Translations under genes and position numbers: made by a program
Part shown: in pieces, positions 17,767 through 26,618 of the stretch
Layout of the letters: each line of letters opens with the position of its first letter
Numbering within the stretch: position 1 is the stretch's first letter
Source of the DNA: Geodermatophilus bullaregiensis
GTDB taxonomy: Bacteria > Actinomycetota > Actinomycetes > Mycobacteriales > Geodermatophilaceae
Length of the DNA stretch: 64,000 bases
NCBI RefSeq assembly: GCF_016907675.1
Contig: NZ_JAFBCJ010000001.1
Span: 4,030,001 to 4,094,000 of the forward strand
Direction: 5' to 3'
The notes under the pieces: model-generated
Databases searched by the model: none
Seen by the model: only the letters and a program-made list of their open reading frames with translations
What the model was told of the DNA's origin: nothing

Positions 17767-17843
17767 CCGGTGATCCTCCGGTGATCCTCCGGTGATCCTC
17801 CGGTGATCCTCCGGTGGACCTCCGGTGATCCTCCGGTCGTCCT
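17767..17843. repeat. Seven tandem 11-bp direct repeats (iteron-like)
   Basis: Five exact copies of CCGGTGATCCT (17767, 17778, 17789, 17800, 17822) and two variants (CCGGTGGACCT at 17811, CCGGTCGTCCT at 17833) run head to tail with no spacer. An 11-bp unit is about one helical turn, so a protein bound to each copy would face the same side. It sits in the xis promoter region. Confidence 0.9.
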
Positions 17844-17878
17844 TCCTTCGGCGTCTGACCGTGTGACCCTTCGACGCG

Positions 17879-18128
17879 ATGAGTGCGGACGCGGGCTTCG
17901 AGGTCGTGGTGGGTACTAACGGCGGCATCGCACCCGAGGAGCTTGCGCGCCATGGTGTAGCCGGGGCGCGCACCTGCGCATCGTGGCCCAGGTCGAACGT
18001 CCGCAGATCCGCCGGGTCTATGGCGTGCTCCGGGGGAGGTCCGTCAGGTGTCCTGGAAGGACTTCGAAGCTGCCGGCCGCCTCGCGGTGGAGGACGTCGA
18101 GTCGGGCCCGACCTCTGCCGATCGGTGA
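17879..18128 (+). pseudogene. VapB/AbrB-like antitoxin remnant
   Basis: The frame from ATG 17879 reads MSADAGFEVVVGTNGGIAPE, then shifts; after one or two single-base corrections it continues APGAHLRIVAQVERPQIRRVYG and SWKDFEAAGRLAVEDVES to the TGA at 18126-18128. The size and the overlap with a PIN-domain remnant fit a type II antitoxin. The frameshifts make it non-functional as read. The assignment as antitoxin leans on the neighbouring toxin remnant. Confidence 0.55.
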
Positions 18129-18160
18129 GGGGCGTCGCTGACACGACATGCACTCGTCTA

Positions 18161-19071
18161 AGAAGACGTTGCGTTAGTGCGCTGTGAGTCGTCGGGCGCA
18201 GATGAGAGTGACGGCGAGTCGGACCAGCGCGCAGATGGTGGCGGCGGTGCGGTCGTAGCGCAGGGCCAGTCGTTTGTAGGACAGCAGCCAGCCGATGGTG
18301 CGCTCGACGACCCAGCGATGCCGGCCCAGGCGCTGGCTGGGGTCCCGACCGATGCGAGCGATCCGAGCAGTGATTCCGCGGCGGCGCAGGTACCGGCGGA
18401 CCCGCGGGTTGTCGTAGCCCTTGTCGCCGTGCAGCTTGACCGGTCGCCGGCGCGGGTGGCCGCGGCCGCCCCGCTTGATCGCCGGCATCGAGTCCAGGAT
18501 CGGCTCGACCAGCATGCTGTCGTGCCGGTTGGCGCCGGAGACCACGACGTTTAGCGGCAGGCCGGTGGCGTCGACGAGCAGGTGGTACTTGGTGCCGCGC
18601 TTGCCCCGGTCGGTGGGGTTGGGGCCGGTCAGTGCACCCCCCTTTTGGCCCGGACGCTGACCGAGTCCAGGCTGGCTCGGGACCAGTCCAGTTCTCCTTG
18701 CTCGCCGAGGCGGTCCAGCACCACCTGGTGCAGCCGGTCAAAGAGCCCGGCGTCGGCCCATTGGTGCATCCGGCGCCAGCAGGTCCAGCCCGACCCGTAG
18801 CCGAGCTCGCGAGGCAGCTTGGTCCAGCCGATGCCGGTGGACAGCACGAAGGCGATGCCCTCCAGCACGTCCCGATCAGAGGTCCGTGGCCGCCCGGTGC
18901 GGCCGTGCACCGCCGGAGGTTGGGGCGGGATCAGCGGCTCGACCAGCGCCCACAACTCGTCACTGATCAGCCGCGGCGGCGGGGAAGACACCGACGACGA
19001 CATGCCCCGCACCCTGTGCCGATCGCTCAGGGACGGCCAGAGCCCGACGACCTACTTCCGCAACGTCTTCT
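18161..19071 (-). mobile_element. IS5-family (IS427-type) insertion sequence
   Basis: The ends are perfect 13-bp inverted repeats: AGAAGACGTTGCG (18161-18173) and CGCAACGTCTTCT (19059-19071). CTA occurs at both borders (18158-18160 and 19070-19072), partly inside the repeat, so the exact target duplication is ambiguous. It carries one transposase in two frames and is inserted into the vapC-like gene. Confidence 0.85.
18174..19012 (-). CDS. IS5-family transposase, two frames joined by frameshift
   Basis: Frame 1 (19012 down to 18629) encodes the N-terminal DUF4096-type part (LISDELWALVEPLIPPQPP ... SLDSVSVRAKRG). Frame 2 continues to 18174 with the DDE part: LLVDATGLPLNVVVSGANRHDS, KLHGDKGYDNPRVRRYLRRRG, GRHRWVVERTIGWLLSYKRL. 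The switch is at an A4G6 run (about 18640-18650), the known programmed-frameshift signal of IS427-type elements. The two parts together are a full-length DDE transposase of about 280 residues that could be active. Confidence 0.85.
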
Positions 19072-19564
19072 AATTCCTCGAGGCCGACGAGCGCCTGAGT
19101 ACGCGGCCCGGGAACGCTCGAGCGGCCCAGCACCACCCCGACGGCGGCATCGCCGTCTCCCTGGCGAGCCGACTTGACCAGCACTACCTCCATCGAGCCG
19201 GCCGGTTCAGCCCAGACGACGTCCGACGCATCTGTGCGGTCACGGAGGACCCGAGCTCGACCACCAGCGCGGTCCCGATCACGGCCCCAGCGGTGGCCCA
19301 CTTCGACTCCGCGGAGTTGGCCGCACTCCGCGACCCATGGGACCGGCTAATCAACTCTGCGGCGATCCATCACGGGGCTCCGCTGGGCACGAAGGATCGC
19401 GCCATCGCCGCGGTCGCTGAGACCGGCGCCGTCGAAGTCATCTGGTGACCGGACTGCCCTGGTTCGAAAGGCAGGAGCACACACCCCGGCGAGGCGGCCT
19501 AGCTCCGCCTGTCGGCGTCGGCGAACTCGTCACAACGAGTCAGCTGCGCCGGAGTGCATGAGGT

Positions 19565-19783
19565 GTAATCCTTTGCGATCTTGATTGCAGCCCTTGGCGA
19601 TGAGAATGCCTCTGTCGTCCGGCGACGTCGTCTGTCACTGGTGCGGGAGAGCCCGCTGAGGTGTTTGGCGCGGGGTCCTCGGGTGCCCTTGATTGCTGCT
19701 GCGAGCGCGCGGGTCTGTGTCCTTGGCTTGAGGGCCCTCCGGACGACGCCCGATCGGTCGTCGGCCGTAGGAGGGGATCCGGG
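19565..19783 (+). ncRNA. Possible bridge-RNA region of the IS110 element
   Basis: 219 bases without an open gene precede the IS110 transposase. In IS110-group elements the long non-coding left end is known to encode a bridge RNA with target- and donor-binding loops. I see GC-rich hairpin potential but have not folded it. The call rests on position and family. Confidence 0.35.
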
Positions 19784-21229
19784 GTGGAAGTTCTCTACGA
19801 GCGCGTTGCCGGGCTCGACATCGGCAAGAAGACGCTGACGGTGTGCGTGCGCACGCCCGGGCCGCGGGGTGGTCGGCGGGCGCAGACGCGGACGTTTTCC
19901 ACGATGACCCGCTCGCTGCAGGTCATGCGGGACTGGCTGCTGAGCGAAGGCGTGACGATCGCGGCGATGGAGTCGACCTCGACCTACTGGAAGGCGCCGT
20001 TCTACTGCCTGGAAGAGGTCATGGAGGCCTGGCTGCTCAATGCCGCGCACATGAAGGCCGTCCCCGGGCGCAAGACCGACATCAAGGACGCCGAGTGGAT
20101 CGCCCAACTGCTCGAGCACGGGCTGCTGCGCCCGAGCTTCGTGCCACCGCCGGACATCCGCCGACTGCGGATGCTCACCCGCTACCGCGAGCAGCTGATG
20201 GGCGATCGCACCCGCGAGGCGACCCGGCTGGAGCTGATGCTGAAAGACGCCTCGATCAAGCTTTCGTCGGTGGCCTCCAGCCTGACCACCGTCTCGGCGC
20301 GGGCGATGCTGACCGCGATGATCGACGGCGAGCGGGATCCGCGGGCGCTGGCCGAACTGGCCCGCGGCCGGATGCGGGTCAAGATTCCGCAGCTGACCGA
20401 TGCGCTGATCGGGCACTTCGACGCCAACCACGCGCGGCTGGCCCGCTCGATCCTGGCCCGTCTGGATGCGGTCGAGGCCGCGCTGGCCGAGCTCGATGCG
20501 GTCCTGCGCGAGGCCTTCGCCCCGTGGGCGCGCCAGCTCGAGCTGCTGCAGACCATTCCCGGGGTGGGGGAAAAGGTCGCCCAGGTGATCATCGCCGAGA
20601 CCGGCGCCGACATGTCCCGCTTCCCCTCGGCCGGGCACCTGGCCGCCTGGGCCGGAGTGGCCCCGGCGATCTATGAGTCGGCGGGCAAGCGCAGCCCGGC
20701 CGGCACCCGGCACGGAAACAAGTGGCTCAACCACATGCTGGTCGAGGCCGCCGGCTCGGTCGGGCGGATGAAGGGCACCAACCACCTGTCGGCCCAGCAC
20801 GCCCGGCTCACCGCCCGGCGCGGCATGGGCCGCGCTCAGGTCGCGGTCGCCCACTCAATCCTGGTCTCGGCCTACTACATGCTGAAGAACGACGAGCCCT
20901 ACCGAGAGCTCGGCGCGGACTGGCTGACCCGGCGCAACACCGAGGCGCACACCCGCCGGCTGGTCGCCCAGCTGGAGAAGCTCGGCCACACCGTGGTTCT
21001 TGACCCGGTCGGCAAAGTCGACTGCAGAAGGACTGGATGGACGGGCTCCGCCCGCCCCGCGCTGACGCGCGCCTGCAGCTCACTCATTCACGGGTCTGCG
21101 TGGCACTTGATCTTGTACATCTCCAGTTCAGGCAGAGCGGTCACTGGTGAGCGCGTCTACCTTGCTTGCTGGCGCAGGTGGTCACGGATGCGGTCGGCCC
21201 AGAGGCGACGGTGCGCTGCTCGGCGCTGA
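19784..21229 (+). CDS. IS110-family transposase (DEDD recombinase)
   Basis: The N-terminal RuvC-like DEDD domain starts with VAGLDIGKKTLTVCV (first Asp) and includes AMESTSTYWKAP (Glu) and PGRKTDIKDAEWIA (two Asp). A central coiled coil follows, then the C-terminal Tnp20 domain with TIPGVGEKVAQVI and AGKRSPAGTRHGNKWL; the latter region holds the serine used in recombination. GTG 19784 has AGGAGGGG upstream. About 410 residues align with the usual family length. The frame then runs about 70 codons further into unrelated sequence after VVLDPVG, so the right end of the element has probably been lost or rearranged. Confidence 0.88.
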   Translation: MEVLYERVAGLDIGKKTLTVCVRTPGPRGGRRAQTRTFSTMTRSLQVMRDWLLSEGVTIAAMESTSTYWKAPFYCLEEVMEAWLLNAAHMKAVPGRKTDIKDAEWIAQLLEHGLLRPSFVPPPDIRRLRMLTRYREQLMGDRTREATRLELMLKDASIKLSSVASSLTTVSARAMLTAMIDGERDPRALAELARGRMRVKIPQLTDALIGHFDANHARLARSILARLDAVEAALAELDAVLREAFAPWARQLELLQTIPGVGEKVAQVIIAETGADMSRFPSAGHLAAWAGVAPAIYESAGKRSPAGTRHGNKWLNHMLVEAAGSVGRMKGTNHLSAQHARLTARRGMGRAQVAVAHSILVSAYYMLKNDEPYRELGADWLTRRNTEAHTRRLVAQLEKLGHTVVLDPVGKVDCRRTGWTGSARPALTRACSSLIHGSAWHLILYISSSGRAVTGERVYLACWRRWSRMRSAQRRRCAARR

Positions 21230-21356
21230 AGTTGTGTGGCCTTTCGCGGGGACGCCACCCACTGAACCTCCGATTCAGCAGTGCGGCCGTCTGCTGGAGT
21301 AGGACCACCCGGCGGTCGAGCTCGACGAACGCTGGGTGGCCTTCGGTAGCCGTCAT
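21141..21356 (-). CDS. Small hypothetical protein, coupled to upstream gene
   Basis: A 71-residue protein starting MTATEGHPAFVELDRRVVLL. Its ATG overlaps the stop of the gene at 21353-21589 (ATGA). An amphipathic helical stretch (FVELDRRVVLLQQTAALLNRR) is followed by a polar tail. I do not recognise the family. The overlap with the preceding small gene is the main reason to believe it is real; it may be a remnant of an element cargo pair. Confidence 0.45.
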   Translation of the reverse strand: MTATEGHPAFVELDRRVVLLQQTAALLNRRFSGWRPRERPHNFSAEQRTVASGPTASVTTCASKQGRRAHQ

Positions 21357-21589
21357 GCGGCGATCCGTTCGCACTCTTCGCACCGCGGAACTGTGCAACG
21401 GTTTCGCCAGTCCATGTCCGCGATCGCTGTTACCAGGACGCCGCAGACCGACGCTGCAAGGCCGTCCACGACGGGTCGGGCTACCGCATGAGCCACGTTG
21501 ACCACGCGATTGAGGTCCCGGCCGTCTCGAAGGGACTGACGCTCGACAGACGCAACGTGCGTGCCGGTGACGTACAGGCTGGCCGTCAT
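21353..21589 (-). CDS. Small hypothetical protein with C-terminal CxxC-like motif
   Basis: A 78-residue protein. Its C-terminal half, VCGVLVTAIADMDWRNRCTVPRC-EEC, contains four cysteines in a spacing that could bind zinc or disulfide-link. The N-terminus starts MTASLYVTGTHV. The stop overlaps the start of the next small gene. No family assignment is possible from sequence alone. Confidence 0.45.
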   Translation of the reverse strand: MTASLYVTGTHVASVERQSLRDGRDLNRVVNVAHAVARPVVDGLAASVCGVLVTAIADMDWRNRCTVPRCEECERIAA

Positions 21590-21758
21590 GCCACCAGGGT
21601 CGGCCCGTCCGATGTCGGCACTGCTACACCTGGACGGCGATTCTGCGACGTGCTAGGCGTGTCGCAGGGCGGCTGGCGAAGGAGTCGACTCCTGAGCGCC
21701 ATGGCCACTGAGGCGCGGGCCGCACACGGCCTCGCGCCCCCAAGCTGGTGCGACGTCC

Positions 21759-21985
21759 TCATCCATGGGTTGTCGCAGCACCAGTCTGTTCGGCCGAGAG
21801 TTGGTGGTCACTCAGGGCTTCGGCGGGGGGCCTCCATCCGAGCGTTGTCCGCCCGCCGTTTAGGGCTGCGGCGACGGCCTCGATCTCCTCGGCGGTCCAT
21901 CGCGACAGGTCGGCGCCCTTGGGGAAGTTTCGCCGCAGCCGGCCGGTCGTGTTCCCGTTCCGCCACGCTGCCAGGACCCTGCGAT
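21759..21985 (-). pseudogene. IS30-family transposase, C-terminal fragment
   Basis: On the minus strand the reading RNGNTTGRLRRNFPKGADLS followed by RWTAEEIEAVAAALNGG and TLGWRPPAEAL to TGA (21761-21759) matches the conserved end of IS30 transposases (N-T-N-G-LR-FPKGTDLS ... LN-RPRK-LGW-TPAEA). The catalytic N-terminal two thirds are absent. It is a dead relic. Confidence 0.75.
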
Positions 21986-22027
21986 CCTCAGCTGGCGTGC
22001 AGGCGCGTTGGCTGCCTCGATCTCAGC

Positions 22028-22795
22028 TCAGCAGGCGACGCGGCTGTGCGGGCACCGTGGTCCCTGGGCGGCGGATTGAGTACGAAGGTCGACGGCGACC
22101 GAAACGATGCCGTCTGGTGGCGGATGTCGGGCCCCCCCCGCGGAGCAGATCAGAGGTCCGTGACGACGGCTCGGGCTGATGACTCGGCTTGGGGGCAGCG
22201 GTGCTGGGTTCCGGGCCGTGGCGAGGGTGAGGACGCAGGCCACTGCGGCGAGCCCGCCGTAGCCGACGGCGATGGTGAACAGGTCGAGGCTGGAGGAGAG
22301 CTGACCGGCGACGAGGCCCGGGATCGCCGCGCCGCTGTAGGAGATGAGGTAGACGGCGGCGAGCAGGCCGGCCCGGTCGGCCGGCCCGGTCCGCATCAGC
22401 AGGGCGCGCATGCTGCTGGTCATGGTTGCTCCCTGCGCGGCGCTGGCGATCAGGAAGGGCCAGCACGGTGCCCAGCCGCAGGGAGACGAGGATGACGGCC
22501 ACGGCCAGGAGGTAGACGACCATGCCGGCGCGCTGTGCGGCCGCCGAGGTCAGCCGGCCCGCCAGCGGCGCTCGGCGCCATCAGCGAGGCGAACACCCCG
22601 GCAGCAACCAGGGCGTTGGTCGTACCCAGCTGGTCGGCGGCCACGGTGGCGCCGAAGGCCTGGTAGAAGCCGCCGAGCGCCCAGGTGGCGACGAACGTGG
22701 CGGCGGCGACGGGCAGGAAGCGGCGGGCGCCGGGTGGGACCCGCACCTGCGGGCGCAGCGGGGCGGCGACCCCGGGGGTGCGGGCCGTACGGAAG
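22028..22795 (-). pseudogene. Major facilitator transporter, C-terminal half, frameshifted
   Basis: Read on the minus strand from 22795, three frames in turn give RRFLPVAAATFVATWALGGF, GMVVYLLAVAVILVSLRLGT and LLAAVYLISYSGAAIPGLVA, which together resemble transmembrane helices 7-12 of a 12-TM drug-type MFS exporter. At least two frameshifts and the lack of the first half make it a pseudogene. It abuts the stop of the metallophosphoesterase with no gap, suggesting a deletion junction. Confidence 0.75.
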
Positions 22796-22798
22796 CCG

Positions 22799-23638
22799 TC
22801 AGGCACGGGTGAGCTCAAGAACGGTGACCTCGGGGCGCGCACCGATCCGCATCGGCGGCTCCCAGTAGCCGGCGCCGGCGGTGACGTAGAGCTGGGTGTC
22901 GCGGTGCCGGGACAAGCCCTCGACGGCGGGCTGGTCGAGCCGGATGGCGTAGTCAAAGGGCCACAGCTGACCGCCGTGGGTGTGCCCGGACAGCTGCAGG
23001 TCGACTCCGGCGGCGCGCGCCTGCTCGACCTGCACCGGCTGGTCGGCCAGCAACACGAGGGGAACGGCGTCGTCCCGGCCGTCCAGGGCGGCATCGAGGT
23101 CGGCGCCGTGCCCGGGAACGCCGGAGCGCGCGGCGGTGCGGTCGTCGATGCCGGCCAGGTCGAAGGTCGCGCTGCCGCGGCCGAGCGCCACCCGCTCGTT
23201 GCGCAGCACGTCGATGCCCAGGGTGGGCAGGTGCCGCAGCCAGGCGACGGTGTCGACGAGGTACTCGTGGTTGCCGGTGACGAAGTACGTGCTCTGTCCG
23301 CTGACCAGGTCGGCCAGCGGGGCGACCTCCTCGCGCAGGTCGGCGAGCTCGCCGTCGACCATGTCCCCGGCGACGGCGACGACGTCTGGCCGCTGGGCGT
23401 TGACGGTCTCGACCAGCCGCTCGAACCGGCGGCCACCGTAGGTCGTCGACAGGTGCGCGTCGGAGAAGGTGACGATGCGGTACCCGAACGGCGCCGGGTC
23501 CAGGCCGGCGATGGCGATGGGCACCCGGCGGATGACGGGTGCGGAGTTGGCCAGCACCGCGCCGGTGCCGGCGGTGGCCACGGCAACCGTGCCGGCGGCG
23601 ACCGCCAGTGAGCGGGCCCGGAACAGCCGCCGGGACAC
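22799..23638 (-). CDS. Metallophosphoesterase, YkuE/YaeI-like
   Basis: A 279-residue calcineurin-like phosphoesterase. The metal-binding motifs are complete and in order: TFSDAHL (about 60), GDMVDG (about 95), GNHEY (about 120) and SGHTHGGQ (about 215). An N-terminal RR-containing hydrophobic segment (SRRLFRARSLAVAAGTVAVA) may be a Tat-type signal or a membrane anchor. Related actinobacterial proteins, as I recall, carry about 100 extra N-terminal membrane residues, so this copy may be truncated at the junction near 23640. The substrate is unknown; YkuE-like enzymes act at the membrane. Confidence 0.8.
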   Translation of the reverse strand: MSRRLFRARSLAVAAGTVAVATAGTGAVLANSAPVIRRVPIAIAGLDPAPFGYRIVTFSDAHLSTTYGGRRFERLVETVNAQRPDVVAVAGDMVDGELADLREEVAPLADLVSGQSTYFVTGNHEYLVDTVAWLRHLPTLGIDVLRNERVALGRGSATFDLAGIDDRTAARSGVPGHGADLDAALDGRDDAVPLVLLADQPVQVEQARAAGVDLQLSGHTHGGQLWPFDYAIRLDQPAVEGLSRHRDTQLYVTAGAGYWEPPMRIGARPEVTVLELTRA

Positions 23639-24018
23639 ATCCGTGCCGGCAGCGTGGTGGCCGCGGCCGCCGACGGACCGGCGTCCGCGATCGGGCCCTG
23701 CGAGGTCGCGTCGGCCGGGTCCCCGCCAGGGGCGACCGCGAGATAGGCCTTGTCGGCCAGCACCCGGTCAGGGCGGCCGTGCGGTTGTCCGGCCCGGTCC
23801 GGACAACCGCACGGCCCTCTCCGTGACCGCAGGATCGCTCGCCGCGCGCATCCCACGCTCCGTGCGCCCGGTGAGGAGACCCTCGCCCCAGTCCAAGCAG
23901 CCGAACTGGGTACGCGCCGCTGCCCACTCACCGCTGCGTGTGGCCGGCTCCCGCAGCCGCCTGCCGGCCGTGTCCTTAACACGGGCGGCAGGCGGCGCAA
24001 CGCGGCACTCCAAGAAAG
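23639..24018. other. Junk between metallophosphoesterase and UbiA gene
   Basis: About 380 bases. On the minus strand near 23730-23770 the peptide VLADKAYLAVAPGGDPAD recalls the IS5 transposase motif VLADKAY, so this may be an IS5 scar. A strong hairpin sits at 23775-23816. No gene is seen. Confidence 0.4.
23775..23816. terminator. 18-bp perfect stem-loop
   Basis: Arms 23775-23792 and 23799-23816 (starting GGCCGTGCGGTTGTCCGG) pair perfectly around a 6-base loop. It could be the terminator of the minus-strand ABC-UbiA operon that ends at 24019, or an IS end. Confidence 0.5.
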
Positions 24019-24972
24019 CTACCACCCGAAAGCCTTTGCAGCGAAATAGGCGGCCGAGAAGCCAGCGGGCACGGTAGACAGCAAGGTCATGATCCTCGTA
24101 CCGACACGCTCCACGGCCCGCTTGTCCGTGAACCGCTCTATGAAGCGCAACCCAAGCAACAGTACTGCCGGGACCGTGAGACCTGCGAGGACCGCAACCG
24201 GGCCAGGCACGACGCCGAGGAAATATGAGATCACGGGCGGCACAGGCGAAATCCACAGCAAGGTGGCGACAACCCAACGTGAGGCATCCTTGCCTAGTAC
24301 GACCACCAGGGTCCGCTTTCCGGTGAGTGCATCGGGTTCCGCGTCAGGAAAACGGTGGCAAACAATTGCCGCAGCATTCAGAAGGCCGACTGTTAGTGAT
24401 ACGGCGATCGCGCCCCAGCCAACCTGCGACGCCTGAGAATACACAGCACCGAGCACCATCAGCGGACCGAAGGCCAGGCCCACGAAGAGTTCGCCCAGAG
24501 CGCGGTAGGCCAGCTTCAACGGCGGCGCGGTGTAGAAGTAGCCCAGCGACGCGCCAAGGACCCCCAACAGCAGCACCCAGAAGGTCGTGCGGACGACGAC
24601 AAACATACCCATCGCTGCGCCGACCGCGAAGCAGACCATACTGGCAACAAGCACCGTACGCGGCTGCAGCCTTCCACTCGGAAGCACTCTCGTCCCCCCG
24701 CCGAAGCGCATGTCCTCCGTCACTGCAAGGTCAGCGCCGCTGAGATAGTCGAAGTACTCGTTCGCCGAGTTAACGCCCGCGTGGATGCACGCAATGCTGC
24801 CGAGCGAGAAAAGGAATGTCGCGAAGTCGAGTGAGGCGAACTCCACATAGGCAATGACGGTTCCGAGAACCACGGACCAAGCGGACAGGTGGAAGAACTG
24901 TGGCTGGATCACGGTAACGAGTGTGCCTAGCCTGGCCCATGGGGGCTGTCTGCGACCCGACCTCGTGAGCAT
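24019..24972 (-). CDS. UbiA-family prenyltransferase, MenA-like
   Basis: A 317-residue membrane prenyltransferase with about nine hydrophobic segments. The first Asp-rich site is NSANEYFDYLSGAD (about 72-85) and the second is CHRFPDAEPDALTGKRT (about 210-226), in the spacing typical of MenA/1,4-dihydroxy-2-naphthoate prenyltransferases. Such enzymes move a polyprenyl group onto an aromatic acceptor for quinones. Its start lies 11 bases past the ABC permease stop, so it is the last gene of the importer operon. That makes a dedicated acceptor imported by the ABC system conceivable. Composition is less GC-extreme than the first 15 kb. Confidence 0.85.
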   Translation of the reverse strand: MLTRSGRRQPPWARLGTLVTVIQPQFFHLSAWSVVLGTVIAYVEFASLDFATFLFSLGSIACIHAGVNSANEYFDYLSGADLAVTEDMRFGGGTRVLPSGRLQPRTVLVASMVCFAVGAAMGMFVVVRTTFWVLLLGVLGASLGYFYTAPPLKLAYRALGELFVGLAFGPLMVLGAVYSQASQVGWGAIAVSLTVGLLNAAAIVCHRFPDAEPDALTGKRTLVVVLGKDASRWVVATLLWISPVPPVISYFLGVVPGPVAVLAGLTVPAVLLLGLRFIERFTDKRAVERVGTRIMTLLSTVPAGFSAAYFAAKAFGW

Positions 24973-24983
24973 TGCGTCCTCAC

Positions 24984-25808
24984 CTACCCCTCGGCACCAC
25001 CCCAGCTCCAGCGACGAGCAATTCTCGACTGAACATGTCGGAGCAGATAAAAGGGGATCAATGAAATCAACCCCATCGTGATGAGAGCGGCGAACTGCAG
25101 AGAGACGTCCAGGCTACTACCCGCCAGCAGCAGAAGGTACCCCAATCCCTTTGATGCACCGATAAACTCCCCGATTAGGGCTCCGATGACGGCCAAAGGG
25201 ATGGCCACCTTGACGCCATCGACGAAATGAGGGAAAGCAGTTGGGATTCGAATCATGCGGAAGATGGTCCAGGAAGTCGCCCTCCAGGAGCGAAAGAGCT
25301 CGAGGAGCTCAGGGTCGACCCGCATCAAGCCAGCAAGAACATTCACCGTTATGGGAAAGAACACCAGCAACGCACTGAGGACGACCTTCGACGAGACTCC
25401 CGTTCCCAGCCACAGGATCAGGACCGGAGCTATCGCAATCTTCGGAAACGAGTTGAACATGATCAGTAGAGGCATCAAAGCGGTTCTCAAAGAACGGGAA
25501 CTGTACAACACCGTGGCGGTCACCGATCCGATCATTACACCGAGCAGAAGTCCCGCCAGGGATTCCTGCAGGGTCACGAGGGCATGGGCCGCCAGCGCCT
25601 CGTAGTGCTGGGTGAAGCTAAGCCACACCTCGGACGGCGCCGGCAGGATGTAATCGGGAACCCGGGACAGGCGTGCATACAGTTCCCACATCGCCGCGAT
25701 GATCAGAGTAGGAGCCAGGGCCTTGACGGCCAGTGAAATGCCGCCGTGACGCCGCAGTGGCATAAAGCGCCAACCGAGACGCCGGAGGACCGTAGGACGC
25801 CCATTCAT
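24984..25808 (-). CDS. ABC importer permease, NitT/TauT (SsuC) type
   Basis: A 274-residue permease with six hydrophobic segments and the BPD_transp_1 EAA loop (ELFRSWRATSWTIFRMIRIPTAFPH, about 165-190). It belongs to the SsuC/TauC/ThiX group that imports sulfonates, pyrimidines or other small organics. ATG 25808 overlaps the ATPase stop (ATGA), showing coupling; a GTG at 25814 is the alternative. It pairs with the ATPase at 25805 and the binding lipoprotein at 26619. Confidence 0.9.
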   Translation of the reverse strand: MNGRPTVLRRLGWRFMPLRRHGGISLAVKALAPTLIIAAMWELYARLSRVPDYILPAPSEVWLSFTQHYEALAAHALVTLQESLAGLLLGVMIGSVTATVLYSSRSLRTALMPLLIMFNSFPKIAIAPVLILWLGTGVSSKVVLSALLVFFPITVNVLAGLMRVDPELLELFRSWRATSWTIFRMIRIPTAFPHFVDGVKVAIPLAVIGALIGEFIGASKGLGYLLLLAGSSLDVSLQFAALITMGLISLIPFYLLRHVQSRIARRWSWGGAEG

Positions 25809-26578
25809 GAACACGGCCCGTCCATCGCGATAGCGTCCCTGATCCGACCTGCCAGTTCACCGAATTCAGCACTTGCGAGCATGTCGACTCGGCGCGGACG
25901 CGGGATACGAATCAGAAAGGACGCCCGAGTCGACCCGGGCGTGCCTGTCATTACCACGACCCTGTCGGACAGGAGTACTGCCTCGGCGACGCTGTGGGTG
26001 ACGAAGATGACTGTGCTGTAATGACCGTCCCAGATGCGCAGAAGTTCGAGAGCCATTCTCTCTCGTGTGATCTCATCCAGGCTCGAGAACGGCTCGTCCA
26101 TCAGAAGAAGCGTTGGATTTGTGATCAGCGCCCGGCAGAGCGACACCCGTTGCTGCATCCCCAGGGACAGTTCCTGTGGGTATCGCTCGGCCCAGTCGCT
26201 CAGGCCGACCAGCTCCAACAGTTGGTTCGCCAGGAGCTCATCCCTAGAATGAGCACCGAAGCGGACCCGCAGCGGTGTCATGATATTCACCCTGACCGTC
26301 TTCCAGGGCAATAAGACGGGGCGCTGCAACATCAGTTCTGCTTCCCGGACGGGTCCATTGACGCTCGCTCCGTTGACCAGGACCTCACCGCATGTCGGGA
26401 GGATGATGCCGGCAATAATCTTGAGCAGCGTGGATTTCCCGCAACCGCTCGGACCGATGATCGACAAGAACTCACCACGTGCAACCGTGAGATCCATCCC
26501 ACGGATGGCGGTCGTGCCGTCCCCCGAGCCGCCGAACACCTGCGTGACGCCGCGGAGGTTTACCGTGAGGGGTATCAT
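25805..26578 (-). CDS. ABC importer ATPase, NitT/TauT type
   Basis: A 257-residue nucleotide-binding subunit. Walker A GPSGCGKST (about 45), Q-loop LMLQRPVLLPW, signature LSLGMQQRV, Walker B LLLMDEPF and switch His in VIFVTHSV are all present, in the SsuB/TauB/ThiZ arrangement. ATG 26578 starts MIPLTVNLRGVTQVF. Its end overlaps the permease start. It lies 40 bases after the binding-protein stop, so the three form an operon. Confidence 0.92.
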   Translation of the reverse strand: MIPLTVNLRGVTQVFGGSGDGTTAIRGMDLTVARGEFLSIIGPSGCGKSTLLKIIAGIILPTCGEVLVNGASVNGPVREAELMLQRPVLLPWKTVRVNIMTPLRVRFGAHSRDELLANQLLELVGLSDWAERYPQELSLGMQQRVSLCRALITNPTLLLMDEPFSSLDEITRERMALELLRIWDGHYSTVIFVTHSVAEAVLLSDRVVVMTGTPGSTRASFLIRIPRPRRVDMLASAEFGELAGRIRDAIAMDGPCS

Positions 26579-26618
26579 GCCATACCGACAGTCACGTCCT
26601 CCGGGGCAGCGAGATGGC

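Larger units (their letters stand above)
18125..19448 (+). pseudogene. VapC-like PIN-domain toxin, split by an IS5 element
   Basis: The start GTGAGGGGCGTCGCTGACACG (18125 onward) overlaps the antitoxin stop and leads to ADT and HALV-like codons. It is then interrupted by the IS at 18161-19071. The rest resumes at about 19073 (FLEADERLST in a shifted frame) and ends with DPWDRLINSAAIHHGAPL...TKDRAIAAVAETGAVEVIW and the TGA at 19446-19448, a typical C-terminal PIN motif of VapC ribonucleases. At least two frameshifts plus the insertion make it dead. Order and overlap are those of a vapBC operon. Confidence 0.7.

Noticed and set aside
17767-17843. CRISPR array
   Set aside because: Units are only 11 bp with no spacers and no cas genes are present.
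17758-18741. Reading frame that translates the 11-bp repeats as RRITGGSPEDH repeats
   Set aside because: It crosses an IS border and overlaps xis regulatory DNA; it has no start with a ribosome site.
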